In this document: in pieces, positions 46,338 to 57,500 of the stretch
How positions within the stretch are numbered: the first letter of the stretch is position 1
Layout of the letters: each line of letters opens with the position of its first letter
Assembly (NCBI GenBank): GCA_039000515.1
Contig: JBCFYV010000012.1
Span: 8,801,486 to 8,865,485, forward strand
Direction of reading: 5' to 3'
DNA from: Timema cristinae
Lineage: Eukaryota; Arthropoda; Insecta; Phasmatodea; Timematidae
DNA length: 64,000 nt
Translations under genes and position numbers: made by a program
The notes under the pieces: generated by a model
Database searches by the model: none
What the model was told of the DNA's origin: nothing
Seen by the model: the letters and a program-made list of their open reading frames with translations, nothing else

Positions 46338-46964
46338 AAAGCTCGTTCAGACGGCGTGGATCCATCCACACGGAATCCGCGCGGTATCGAGTTGTATTGA
46401 GCTTCATACGAGACGCAGCAGTACAATCGTCCGAGTGGTCTCCGCTGAACGACCGCCATAAACTCGCGTATTCCACGTGGCTTCACTTCTATGAATTCCA
46501 ATGAGAACGTTCAGTTGACGAGCGGATTCGGCGCGGTTTGGACGTAGGCAGAGAATTGAATTATGGAGCGTTTCGATACATAACTTTTTGTTGACGAAAT
46601 GGAGAAAAGGCCTGACATATGGAACATGGAATGTAAAGAACATTCTAACAAGATAAATAAAACTAGCTTGGACAGAGTTGGTGGACACCGGGGATTCATT
46701 GGAAAAACATAACGTACTCGGTAGATTTGTCTTCATTACAGATATTTATTATTAGCTGTTATCACAGATATTTATATGATATAAGAAGAGTAGGCCCTCT
46801 GTACTATCCGTTCTATAAACATCAAGGTTTTAGTTTGGAAATATTAACTATGTTTTATTTAATATTCTTTTTATATTCCGCACGGATTCCGAAACGTCTG
46901 AACAGCTACCAATCTCCATACGGATCAAACCGCGTGGACGAAACCGCCCCGTTTGAACGTAGTC
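46338..46964. mobile_element. Harbinger-like non-autonomous element in the minisatellite
   Basis: The ends AAGCTCGTTCAGACGGCG and, in reverse, GACTACGTTCAAACGGGG match at 12 of 18 positions, and the similarity continues inward (TCCATCCACACGG against TCGTCCACGCGG). The element sits exactly between two parts of the 18-bp array. TAA at 46335-46337 and TGA at 46965-46967 are compatible with an eroded 3-bp target duplication as made by PIF/Harbinger elements. Those elements typically encode a MADF or Myb/SANT-like protein, and a MADF remnant lies inside (46563-46715). Confidence 0.6.
46563..46715 (+). pseudogene. MADF-domain protein, N-terminal remnant
   Basis: From the ATG at 46563 one frame reads MERFDT, stop, LFVDEMEKRPDIWNMECKEH, then after a frame change LAWTELVDTGDSLEKH. 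The pattern (acidic start, E-KRPxIWD, KEHxNK, AWxEL) is the beginning of a MADF DNA-binding domain. The stop and the frameshift make it non-functional. Proteins with this domain accompany the transposase in PIF/Harbinger transposons, consistent with the surrounding inverted-repeat element. Confidence 0.7.
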
Positions 46965-47666
46965 TGACATTCCTGCCAATCTTTCTAACATTACTTCCAA
47001 GCCTCCTAAAATTCCTTTTAACCTTCCTAACATTACTTCCGTCCCTCCTAACATTCCTTTTAACCTTCTTAACATTACTTCCGTCCCTCCTAACATTCCT
47101 TTTAACCTTCTTAACATTACTTCCGTCCCTCCTAACATTCCTTTTAACCTTCTTAACATTACTTCCGCCCTTCCTAACATTCCTTTTAACCCTCCTAACA
47201 TTCCTTCCAACACTTTTAGTCCTCCCTCCAGCCCTCCTGCTATTACTTCCAGCTCTCCTAACTTTCCTTCCAACCCTTTTAACATTCCTTCCAGCTCATC
47301 TAACATTACTTTCGAACCTCCTAGTATTCCTTTCAGCCTTCAAAACCTCCTAATATTACTTCCAGCCGTCCTAGCATTACTTCCGTCCCTACTATAACTC
47401 CTTTCATCCCCCCTAACATTACTTCCAAACAACCTCAAATTCCTGCCAGCCCGCCTGACATTCCTTCCTAACCTTCTTACATTATTTTGACCCATCTAAC
47501 ATTCCTTCCTACCCTCCTAACATTCCTGCCAATCTTCCTAACATTACTTTCAACCCTCCTAACAATACTCCCTACCCTTCTAGAAATACTTCCACCCCTC
47601 CGTTACTATTTTCATTATAGATCTATCAAGGGCACAGGGAACTTGAGATAACTGGACAAAAAAAAT

Positions 47667-49299
47667 TGGAGGGATTCACCTATTCCCTACTGTCCGTCTC
47701 GCTAAGGGTAAGAGTACACAGACATAGAGGCGATGTGAGGGATTCACCTATTCCCTATGTCCGTCTCGCCAAGGGTAAGAGTACACAGACAGAGAGGTGA
47801 TGTTGAGGGATTCACCTATTCCCTACTGTCCGTCTCACTAAGGGTAAGAGTACACAGACAGAGAGGTGATGTGGAGGGATTCACCTATTCCCTATTGTCC
47901 TTCTCGCTAAGGGTAAGTGTACACAGACAGAGAGGTGATGTTGAGAGATTCACCTATTCCCTACTGTCCGTCTCGCCAAGGGTAAGTGTACACAGACATA
48001 GAGGCGATGTGGAGGGATTCACCTATTCCCTACTGTCCGTCTCGCCAAGGGTAAGAGTACACAGACAGAGAGGTGATGTTGAGGGATTCACCTATTCCCT
48101 ACTGTCCGTCTCGCTAAGGGTAAGAGTACACAGACAGAGAGGCAATGTGGAGGGATTCACCTATTCCCTACTGTCCTTCTCGCCAAGGGTAAGAGTACAC
48201 AGACAGAGAGGCAATGTGGAGGGATTCACCTATTCCCTACTGTCCGTCTCGCCAAGGGTAAGTGTACACAGACAGAGAGGTGATGTGGAGGGATTCACCT
48301 ATTCCCTACTGTCCGTCTCGCCAAGGGTAAGTGTACACAGACATAAAGGCGATGTGGAGGGATTCACCTATTCCCTACTGTCCTTCTCGCTAAGGGTAAG
48401 TGTACACAGACAGAGAGGTGATGTGGAGGGATTCACCTATTCCCTACTGTCCGTCTCGCCAAGGGTAAGTGTACACAGACAGAGAGGTGATGTGGAGGGA
48501 TTCACCTATTCCCTACTGTCCGTCTCGCCAAGGGTAAGTGTACACAGACATAGAGGCGATGTGGAGGGATTCACCTATTCCCTATTGTCCTTCTCACTAA
48601 GGGTAAGTGTACACAGACAGAGAGGTGATGTGGAGGGATTCACCTATTCCCTACTGTCCGTCTCGCTAAGGGTAAGAGTACACAGACAGAGAGGTGATGT
48701 GGAGGGATTCACCTATTTCCTACTGTCCTTCTCGCTAAGGGTAAGAGTACACAGACAGAGAGGTGATGTGGAGGGATTCACCTATTCCCTACTGTCCTTC
48801 TCGCTAAGGGTAAGAGTACACAGACAGAGAGGTGATGTGGAGAGATTCACCTATTCCCTACTGTCCGTCTCGCCAAGGGTAAGTGTACACAGACAGAGAG
48901 GTGATGTGGAGGGATTCACCTATTCCCTACTGTCCTTCTCGCTAAGGGTAAGTGTACACAGACAGAGAGGTGATGTGGAGAGATTCACCTATTCCCTACT
49001 GTCCGTCTCGCCAAGGGTAAGTGTACACAGACAGAGAGGTGATGTGGAGGGATTCACCTATTCCCTACTGTCCTTCTCGCTAAGGGTAAGTGTACACAGA
49101 CAGAGAAGTGATGTGGAGAGATTCACCTATTCCCTACTGTCCTTCTCGCTAAGGGTAAGTGTACACAGACAGAGAGGTGATGTGGAGAGATTCACCTATT
49201 CCCTACTGTCCTTCTCGCTAAGGGTAAGAGTACACAGACAGAGAGGTGATGTGGAGGGAATCACTTATTCCCTACTGTCCTTCTCGCCAAGGGTAAGAG
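47667..49299. repeat. 69-bp satellite, left block (~24 units)
   Basis: Tandem 69-bp units beginning GAGGGATTCACCTATTCCCT and ending ACACAGACAGAGAGGTGATG. Units vary at a few fixed positions (GTCCGTCTC/GTCCTTCTC, CTAAGG/CCAAGG, GAGTACAC/GTGTACAC, GTGATG/GCGATG). Indels are rare, so one plus-strand frame stays open for 516 codons (47757-49307), giving a 23-residue repeat such as GFTYSLLSVSLRVRVHRQRG plus three residues. The ATG of that frame arises from a one-base loss in one unit (CTACTG to CTATG). I treat the frame as a by-product of the 69-bp period. Confidence 0.97.
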
Positions 49300-52200
49300 C
49301 ACGGTAGGGTCCACGCGCATCTCCCCCTCCAGTCTCGCCCCTTTGACACGTTACTCGGTGCCCACTGGCCGCGCTAGTCCATTACTATAACACTGCCTGC
49401 TAGCTGCATCTCACCTAATATTTGATTTAAAGTAGATTGGAATTTGATCATAACATTCAGATTTGACAATGTTTAACCTTTTCTCACTGCTTTTATTTAA
49501 GTTGGCTGGAATAATTAAGATTTTAAAATATACAGATTACACTGCCACTGTAATAAAAGTACGCATTGAAGAACATGTTTAAGGGGTTAAAAGAAAGTTT
49601 CACAACATAAATATAAATAAGACAATTTCTTATAATTATAGATTAAAAACAGACAAAATTATGTAGGCAAGATATAAAATATAATGTATCATGAAGAAAT
49701 GTAGTATTGGATAAACTCACCGAAATGAACTCATTGAAGCTTAGCTAGTTTCTTTGATTTTTTTCTACCACCATCAGACTTCGTACTACCGTAGATTGGT
49801 CTTTTCAGAGACTTCTTCTTATTCAAGGACTTCATTCTAATTAAGGTGAGCGTTCGAACATAACATGAAATAGCAAACTCATCTATGCCGATGTACTTCA
49901 AATTGAGGATGTTCACTAGTGTTTTCATCACATCACAATCCTTATTCAAACCACCGCCGTGAAATGTATTGAAGTCCTCTTCCATGTTAAATATAATCTG
50001 AGCCCACTCACTTGTTGGCTCCATCAGGCCTCCTCTTGATATTGTCGAAAGCCAGTCTATTTATTTTGTAGGGTAGTGACTCGTTGGATGGCCATATTCG
50101 TAAGCTGTAACTAGCTTTTTCTTTTTCACTCTATAAGCAATATACCCTGCGAGCATCTTTAGTAAGTATGTGCTTTCTCCTGCTACTTGTCCATGGATAT
50201 TATTTTTACTTTCTGCTAACTGGGGTTCAATGTCGATATAAATTCTTCCTCTTCTGGCTGTTCACTTTAAATTTCCTCCTGTACTGTAGATTCTACTTGT
50301 AAATCTTCCCGGATATCACATTTCAGATTTTGTATTACATCAACACTTAATGTGGTTGTGTCTTCAGTTGAGCAGTTCCCAGTTTTTATTATTACTGATG
50401 CACTACGACTCAGAAGTAAAGATTTTATTCTTTAGCTCACATTCGTTGGTAGCGGGTGATCATAAAATCTACCAAGGCCTCTAATCAGAGAAAAATAAGA
50501 CTCAAGGACGTCTTGATTACATCTCGCTGCCATAATATATGTGTATCCTTCAGAGTGTAACTCTGTGTATAGGCCTTTAAGACTACGGATAGATATTAGG
50601 AAGCCCTTTTGGAAAGGTAATAATTTATTTATCCCAATAGCTCGCATAGATTCGCACATATCATAAAAAAATGTTAAGGGCTGCATTCTGATCATTTAAA
50701 TTAATCCCCTAGGCACTTTTCAACTTATTTGTTGGATGATAAGGTAATCTAGAGTTTAGCACATCAAAGCCATCATTTATAATATTCAAAAATGTAACCA
50801 CATGTTAATTTCCAGGTAGAGTATATTCAATAGCCCTGCAACAGTTCTGGATAGTAATTCTGCAACCTTCCTGACATTTTGTCTTTCTTTTCCTGTTAGA
50901 AGGAGGTGATTAGTGTTAATTTTATACGCAAATTTCAGATCGCCGTATTTTTGTAACTCGACGAGCTGTGCAAATTCATCTATTTTAACAGTGTTACCGT
51001 TAGACAGCTGCTATCCTTCATCCAGTAAGTGATTTATCAAAAGTTTCAAAACATGAGGGACGTCAAAAAAAAACCAAATTTGGTTCTCTTCAGAAAATGG
51101 GTTTTTAATACTTGTACAGCCAGGTGTGATTCCCAGATTCAACATAAGCTTCTGATTTGATGGTCCCATATCACTAACAAAAGCCCGGACACGGAATCCC
51201 ATGGCCTCAACTGTTTCAACAACACTCAAGAATAGAGGTCTGTCAAATCCGTAATAGATGGGTTGTTTCCATTTTCCAATCAAGCTTCGGATTAATAAAA
51301 CTTGTACAGTTGAGTGTGGTCCTAGGGTCTTGTCTTCAACAGTATCATAGCACATGTGAGATTTCACTTTCATCTCATTAAAACAAAACACCACGTCTTT
51401 TTCAAAATCAATAAAAACGTTGACTTGTGCTTTTAAAATATTTAAACTAACATCTATAAATCCTGGCTTAACAAAAAATTCGCTGAGGCGGCGTTTTATT
51501 GTCGTTTCACTTGGAAGAGGATATTTTAAAAGTCTTTTAAATATCTAAATACTTTTTTGGATATACATCTTAGCGTTATTGCCTTTGATACATCTTCAGA
51601 ATTCCAAATGGTACATTTTCCCCTTAAACTAATTTGATTTTGGGAGCTGGAAAAACGAGATTCGATTTGTTTTATAGTTTCGGCTAAACGAGAAATTTAT
51701 GTCCTAGCAGTGGCTAGCTGTCAGATTGTCTTTATTTTATTTCTTTAAAATTTTATTTTATTTCTATAAAACTTTATTTTCATTCTTTAAAACATTATTT
51801 TCATTCTTTAAAATATTATTTTCTTTCTTTAGCAGTTCCAACTCTAACTCTTGTGTACTTATTAAGTTTGTTGGGCTAGTCCCATGTTCTAAAGATGGAA
51901 AGGGCAAATTATTACTTTCTTGTTATTTAAAAGATGGTTTAAGCTTTTTTTTTGTTTCGCGTTTATCAGCTCTTTTATTTATTTCCGAACTACTGTATTT
52001 TAAAATGTGGCACCGACTTTTTTTTAACACTTTATTTGGTTTCAATTTGAGTAGTTCCGCCCTCAAGTCACGTTTAAAGTCCGTTTCACTAAAATTAGCA
52101 GAGCAAACACGAGCGTTATAGAAACAAAAATTGTTAGCTCTTCTACAAGCGTGCACCCATTGTTTACGCAAAATTTTGTCTGTTGGAAATCTATAAAATC

Positions 52201-52482
52201 TTCCCCAGATTCTTGAGTGGTTATTGCACCCAACAACTACACAACAAGGAATCACTATTACTAATTAATATCACACGACACAGAGGTAAACAAACATTAA
52301 CGCATGCATACATACATCAAAACATTAGAGCCATAGATAAAGAAAGATTATAGCATCTAAGCAACAAGAACAATTGACGGGAGCATACAGCTGAGCGCGC
52401 AGTGGGCCACATTGACGTCACAGACACGACAGGCTACTGCGCACCTGCCTTGTGGACCCTACCGGGTATTCTAAGTACCGTG
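49300..52482 (-). mobile_element. P element-like transposon inserted in the 69-bp satellite
   Basis: The left end is CACGGTAGGGTCCAC at 49300-49314. The right end in reverse reads CACGGTA, a 16-bp extra segment, then GGGTCCAC, so the inverted repeat is present on both sides but split on the right. Flanking satellite bases are GGTAAGAG (49292-49299) and AGTAAGAG (52483-52490), an 8-bp target duplication with one mismatch; 8 bp is the established P element value. The satellite resumes in phase on both sides. The 3183-bp length is also close to a complete P element. The internal gene on the minus strand is decayed (next entry). Confidence 0.88.
49731..52255 (-). pseudogene. P element-like (THAP) transposase, decayed
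   Basis: Blocks in order on the minus strand follow. (1) A THAP zinc finger from the ATG at 52255: Cys5, Cys10, Trp33 and Cys51, with Asn54 where the ligand His is expected. (2) KAITLRCISKKVFRYL and, after a one-base frameshift, PLPSETTIKRRL. (3) The RNase H-like core with CFNEMKVKSHM, where the usual first catalytic Asp (FDEM) is Asn, then RAFVSDMGPSNQKLMLNLGI near 51170. (4) KFAYKINTNHLLLTGKERQN. (5) CNQDVLESYFSLIRGLG at about 50500. (6) A C-terminal ISRGGLMEPTSEWAQIIFNM near 50020. Several stops and frameshifts separate the blocks. This is the full order of a P element/THAP9-type transposase, so the copy was once complete; it is now inactive. Introns are known in this family, so not every frame break need be a lesion. 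Confidence 0.87.
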
Positions 52483-55400
52483 AGTAAGAGTACACAGACA
52501 GAGAGGCGATGTGGAGGGATTCACCTATTCCCTACTGTCCTTCTCGCCGAGGGTAAGAGTACACAGACAGAGAGGTGATGTGGAGAGATTCACCTATTCC
52601 CTACTGTCCTTCTCGCTAAGGGTAAGAGTACACAGACAGAGAGGCGATGTGGAGAGATTCACCTATTCCCTACTGTCCTTCTCGCCAAGGGTAAGAGTAC
52701 ACAGACAGAGAGGCAATTGTGGAGGGATTCACCTATTCCCTACTGTCCGTCTCGCCAAGGGTAAGAGTACACAGACAGAGAGGCAATGTGGAGGGATTCA
52801 CCATTCCCTACTGTCCTTCTCGCCAAGGGTAAGAGTACACAGACAGAGAGGCGAAAGTGGAGGGATTCACCTATTCCCTACTGTCCTCTCGCCAAGGGTA
52901 AGAGTACACAGACAGAGAGGCATGTGGAGGGATTCACCTATTCCCTACTGTCCTTCTCGCTAAGGGTAAGAGTACAAGAAGAGAGGCGATGTGGAGGGAT
53001 TCACCTAATTCCCTACTGTCCGTTCTCGCTAAGGGTAAGAGTTAACAGACAGAGAGGTGATGTTGAGGGATTCACTTATTCCCTACTGTCCGTCTCGCTA
53101 AGGGTAAGAGTACACAGACAAGAGGTGATGTGAGAGATTCACCTATTCCCTACTGTCCGTCTCGCTAAGGGTAAGAGTACACAGACAGAGAGGTGATGTT
53201 GAGGGATTCACTTATTCCCTACTGTCCGTCTCGCTAAGGGTAAGAGTACATAGACAGAGAGTGATGTGAGGAGATTCACCTATTCCCTACTGTCCGTCTC
53301 GCAAGGGTAAGAGTACACAGACAGAGAGGCGATGTGAGGATTCACCTTATTCCCTACTGTCCGTCTCGCTAAGGGTAAGAGTACATCAGACAAGAGGCGA
53401 TGTTGAGGATTCACTTATTCCCTACTGTCCGTCTCGCTAAGGGTAAGAAGTACACAGACAAGAGGGATGTGAGGATTCACTATTCCCTACTGTCCGTCTC
53501 GCAAGGGTAAGAGTACAAGACAGAGAGGCGATGTTGAGGGATTCACTTATTCCCTACTGTCCGTCTCGCTAAGGGTAAGAGTACATAGACAAGAGGGATG
53601 TTGGAGGATTCACTATTCCCTACTGTCCGTCTCGCAAGGGTAAGAGTACACAGACAGAGAGGTCGATGTTGAGGGATTCACTATTCCCTACTGTCCGTCT
53701 CGCTAAGGGTAAGAGTACATAGACATAGATGGATGTGGAGGATTCACTTATTCCCTACTGTCCGTCTCGCCAAGGGTAAGAGTACACAGACAGAGAGGGA
53801 TGTTGAGGATTCACCTATTCCCTACTGTCCGTCTCGCAAGGGTAAGAGTACATAGACAGAGAGGCGATGTTGAGGGATTCACCTTATTCCCTACTGTCCG
53901 TCTCGCTAAGGGTAAGAGTACATAGACATAGAGGCGATGTTGAGGGATTCACTTATTCCCTACTGTCCGTCTCGCTAAGGGTAAGAGTACACAGACAGAG
54001 AGGCGATGTTGAGGGATTCACTTATTCCCTACTGTCCGTCTCGCTAAGGGTAAGAGTACATAGAACAGAGAGGTGATGTTGAGGATTCACTTATTCCCTA
54101 CTGTCCGTCTCGCTAAGGGTAAGAGTACAAGACAGAGAGGTGATGTTGAGAGATTCACCTATTCCCTACTGTCCGTCTCGCTAAGGGTAAGAATACATAG
54201 ACAAGAGGGATGTTGAGGGATTCACTCTATTCCCTACTGTCCGTCTCGCAAGGGTAAGAGTACACAGACAGAGAGGCGATGTTGAGAGGATTCACTTAAT
54301 TCCCTACTGTCCGTCTCGCTAAGGGTAAGAGTACATAGACATAGAGGCGATGTTGAGGGATTCACTTATTCCCTACTGTCCGTCTCGCTAAGGGTAAGAG
54401 TACAAGACAGAGAGGCGATGTTGAGGGATTCACTTATTCCCTACTGTCCGTCTCGCTAAGGGTAAGAGTACATAGACAGAGGTGATGTGGAGAGATTCAC
54501 CTATTCCCTACTGTCCGTCTCGCAAGGGTAAGAGTACACAGACAGAGAGGTGATGTGGAGAGATTCACCTATTCCCTACTGTCCGTCTCGCTAAGGGTAA
54601 GAATACATAGACATAGAGGCGATGTTGAGGGATTCACTTATTCCCTACTGTCCGTCTCGCTAAGGGTAAGAGTACACAGACAGAGAGGCGATGTTGAGGG
54701 ATTCACTTATTCCCTACTGTCCGTCTCGCTAAGGGTAAGAGTACATAGACATGAGAGGCGATGTTGAGGGATTCACTATTCCCTACTGTCCGTCTCGCTA
54801 AGGGTAAGAGTACACAGACAGAGAGGTGATGTGAGAGATTCACCTATTCCTACTGTCCGTCTCGCTAAGGGTAAGAGTACATAGACAAGAGGGATGTGAG
54901 GGATTCACTTATTCCCTACTGTCCGTCTCGCTAAGGGTAAGAGTACACAGACAGAGAGGGATGTTGAGGATTCACTTATTCCCTACTGTCCGTCTCGCTA
55001 AGGGTAAGAGTACACAGACAGAGAGGTGATGTGGAGGATTCACCTATTCCCTACTGTCCGTCTCGCTAAGGGTAAGAGTACACAGACAGAGAGGTGATGT
55101 AGGAGAGATTCACCTATTCCCTACTGTCCGTCTCGCAAGGTAAGAGTACACAGACAGAGAGGTGATGTGGAGGGATTCACCTATTCCCTACTGTCCGTCT
55201 CGCTAAGGGTAAGAGTACACAGACAGAGAGGTGATGTGGAGGATTCACCTATTCCCTACTGTCCGTCTCGCTAAGGGTAAGAGTACACAGACAGAGAGTG
55301 ATGTGGAGAGATTCACCTATTCCCTACTGTCCGTCTCGCCAAGGGTAAGAGTACACTGACAGAGAGGTGATGTGGAGAGATTCACCTATTCCCTACTGTC

Positions 55401-56332
55401 CGTCTCGCTAATGGTAAGAGTACACAGACAGAGAGGTGATGTGGAGGATTCACCTATTCCCTACTGTCCGTCTCGCTAAGGGTAAGAGTACACAGACAGA
55501 GAGGCAATGTGGAGGGATTCACCTATTCCCTACTGTCCGTCTCGCAAGGGTAAGAGTACACAGACAGAGAGGTGATGTGGAGGGATTCACCTATTCCCTA
55601 CTGTCCGTCTCGCCAAGGGTAAGAGTACACTGACAGAGAGGTGATGTGGAGGATTCACCTATTCCCTACTGTCCGTCTCGCTAAGGGTAAGAGTACAGAA
55701 ACAGAGAGGCGATGTGGAGAGATTCACCTATTCCCTACTGTCCGTCTCGCTAAGGGTAAGAGTACACAGACAGAGAGGCGATGTGGAGAGATTCACCTAT
55801 TCCCTACTGTCCGTCTCGCTAAGGGTAAGAGTACACAGACAGAGAGGCGATGTGGAGAGATTCACCTATTCCCTACTGTCCGTCTCGCTAAGGGTAAGAG
55901 TACACAGACAGAGAGGCGATGTGGAGAGATTCACCTATTCCCTACTGTCCGTCTCGCTAAGGGTAAGAGTACAGAAACAGAGAGGCGATGTGGAGAGATT
56001 CACCTATTCCCTACTGTCCGTCTCGCTAAGGGTAAGTGTACACAGACAGAGAGGTGATGTGGAGGGATTCACCTATTCCCTACTGTCCTTCTCGCTAAGG
56101 GTAAGTGTACACAGACATAGAGGTGATGTGGAGGGATTCACCTATTCCCTACTGTCCGTCTCGCTAAGGGTAAGAGTACACAGACAGAGAGGCGATGTGG
56201 AGAGATTCACCTATTCCCTACTGTCCGTCTCGCTAAGGGTAAGAGTACACAGACAGAGAGGCGATGTGGAGAGATTCACCTATTCCCTACTGTCCGTCTC
56301 GCTAAGGGTAAGAGTACACAGACAGAGAGGCG
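52483..56332. repeat. 69-bp satellite, right block (~56 units)
   Basis: Same unit as the left block. Between about 52700 and 55700 many units carry one- or two-base losses (CGCAAGG for CGCTAAGG, GAGGGATG for GAGGCGATG, GACAAGAGG), so the frame is broken repeatedly. The final seven or eight units (55700-56330) are nearly identical again and open for 212 codons. The array ends abruptly at GAGGCGGGGCAGCG. Confidence 0.97.
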
Positions 56333-56404
56333 GGGCAGCGCGATTAAGATAACGTTCTCTGCGCGACTCACCGCTTTGCGTCGCTGCCTGTGTACACCTA
56401 CCCT
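56305..56404. repeat. Inverted half-unit at the satellite's right end
   Basis: AGGGTAAGAGTACACAGACAG at 56305-56325 is the near-complement of CTGCCTGTGTACACCTACCCT at 56384-56404. This gives a hairpin with a ~58-base GC-rich loop, right at the boundary between satellite and unique DNA. Confidence 0.75.
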
Positions 56405-57069
56405 GAAAAGGTGCTAAGGGAGAGCAAATCAGACATTTTCTCCACGTCCTTTCCTAGTTAGAGATTATTTTAGTAAAAACTTATGTAGTAGAACTTTAAT
56501 ATAGATAATTAAAGATATGTCAGATAGACTACATATTAGGACCAAGCTTACAACTTTTTATTAAAAGTTATAATGTTGTTTTCATAGAAAATTTTCTCTT
56601 GAATGATCAATTATTTAAAAGTATATTCAATAAGTTTAATCTCAGACCACTTACCCTCCTACCCCATTAAGCCCCTCACAAAGCTATTGTGTGAAGGTGA
56701 CGTCTAACAAAATATGACGCAAAAAGGGGCAACATAGCTTACCTCGAGGAAGTCGATCGTTCCAAGTTTCGTGTTCCGTGTCTGTTCCTTTACCTGCTTT
56801 GTCTTCCTGTTTCAAAATTTGTGGGTGGCCACATAATCACGATACCAATTATAATATACACTAAACTTGGTAAATAGAGGGGAAGGTAATCAACTCTACT
56901 TGACACCCTCTTTTCTCCGATAATCTAAGAAAATATGGTTGTTTTTAATTTGAGGGGTTGTTTGAACACAGGGTTATTAGAAATTATTTTAAGATAATTG
57001 GTTGGGTTATTTTTTGCTAAAAATGTTTACACTTAGGGTCTAAAGAATGGGAAATTATAATTAAAGTCC
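56405..57069. other. No gene seen
   Basis: Unique-looking AT-rich sequence after the satellite, without a recognisable feature. Confidence 0.4.
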
Positions 57070-57200
57070 TTTGGCGTGACTAGATGGTTAAGGTGGTCGA
57101 CTCCCCATATGGTGTACCTGGGTTCGACACCAGGTGCTGCTGAGGCTGGTATTTACTGTTTGAACACGTGTGTTTGATCTTATATCTATTTACAAGGAAT
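57070..57200 (+). repeat. tRNA-like element (SINE head)
   Basis: GACTAGATGGTTAAGGTGGT is A-box-like, and CCTGGGTTCGACACCAGG forms a T-arm with five paired bases. The acceptor strands do not pair, so a working tRNA is unlikely. It is followed by non-tRNA sequence, as in a SINE. Confidence 0.5.
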
Positions 57201-57227
57201 GTTCGAGTCCAATTTTATTTTTTCATT

Positions 57228-57500
57228 TAGAGAAAGTATTGCAATCGTGAAAATTCTGGCCCTCTAGATTATGATGGATCTTGACGTTTTAGATTACCCC
57301 GAATTCAAAAAGGTGGGTCTTACATTTATGTCTGTTTGTCTGTCTGTACCTGAGGCTACAACCAATACGGTTTGATGAATTTTATTCGAGCTTGAGGACA
57401 AATATTGATTTTATTTTAACTTTCAAATTAAGGGTAGTTCATTAAAGACTGATTTTAAAAATGTTAAACTTATAAAATGGCTTTAACGATTTTGTTTAAA
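57228..57500 (+). repeat. Dispersed repeat family R, copy 3
   Basis: GAGAAAGTATTGCAATCGTG, ATGATGGATCTTGACGTTTT, GTCTGTTTGTCTGTCTGTAC and TAAGGGTAGTTCATTAAAGA align with the copy at 63560 over its whole length, on the same strand. Confidence 0.75.

Larger units (their letters stand above)
46248..47590. repeat. 18-bp minisatellite (CCTAACATTACTTCCAAC), interrupted
   Basis: Degenerate 18-bp units, often alternating CATTCCTTTTAACC and CATTACTTCCGTCC so that a 36-bp higher-order unit appears at 46990-47200. The array occupies about 46248-46337 and 46968-47590, with a 627-bp insertion between. Because 18 is a multiple of three, both strands stay open for long stretches (208 and 152 codons). These frames are repeat by-products. 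Confidence 0.88.

Noticed and set aside
46727..47353. Plus-strand 208-codon frame
   Set aside because: Runs from the inserted Harbinger-like element into the 18-bp minisatellite; Leu/Phe-rich low-complexity translation of the repeat.
47757..49307. Plus-strand open frame of 516 codons as a repeat protein gene
   Set aside because: The frame is a by-product of a 69-bp period; its ATG arises from a one-base loss in one unit, its stop region lies in the inserted transposon, and other blocks of the same satellite are frameshifted throughout.
47667..56332. CRISPR-like array
   Set aside because: Units are contiguous 69-bp tandem repeats without unique spacers, in a eukaryotic context.
57070..57140. 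Possible tRNA gene with good T-arm
   Set aside because: No acceptor-stem pairing between the start and the end; more likely a SINE head.
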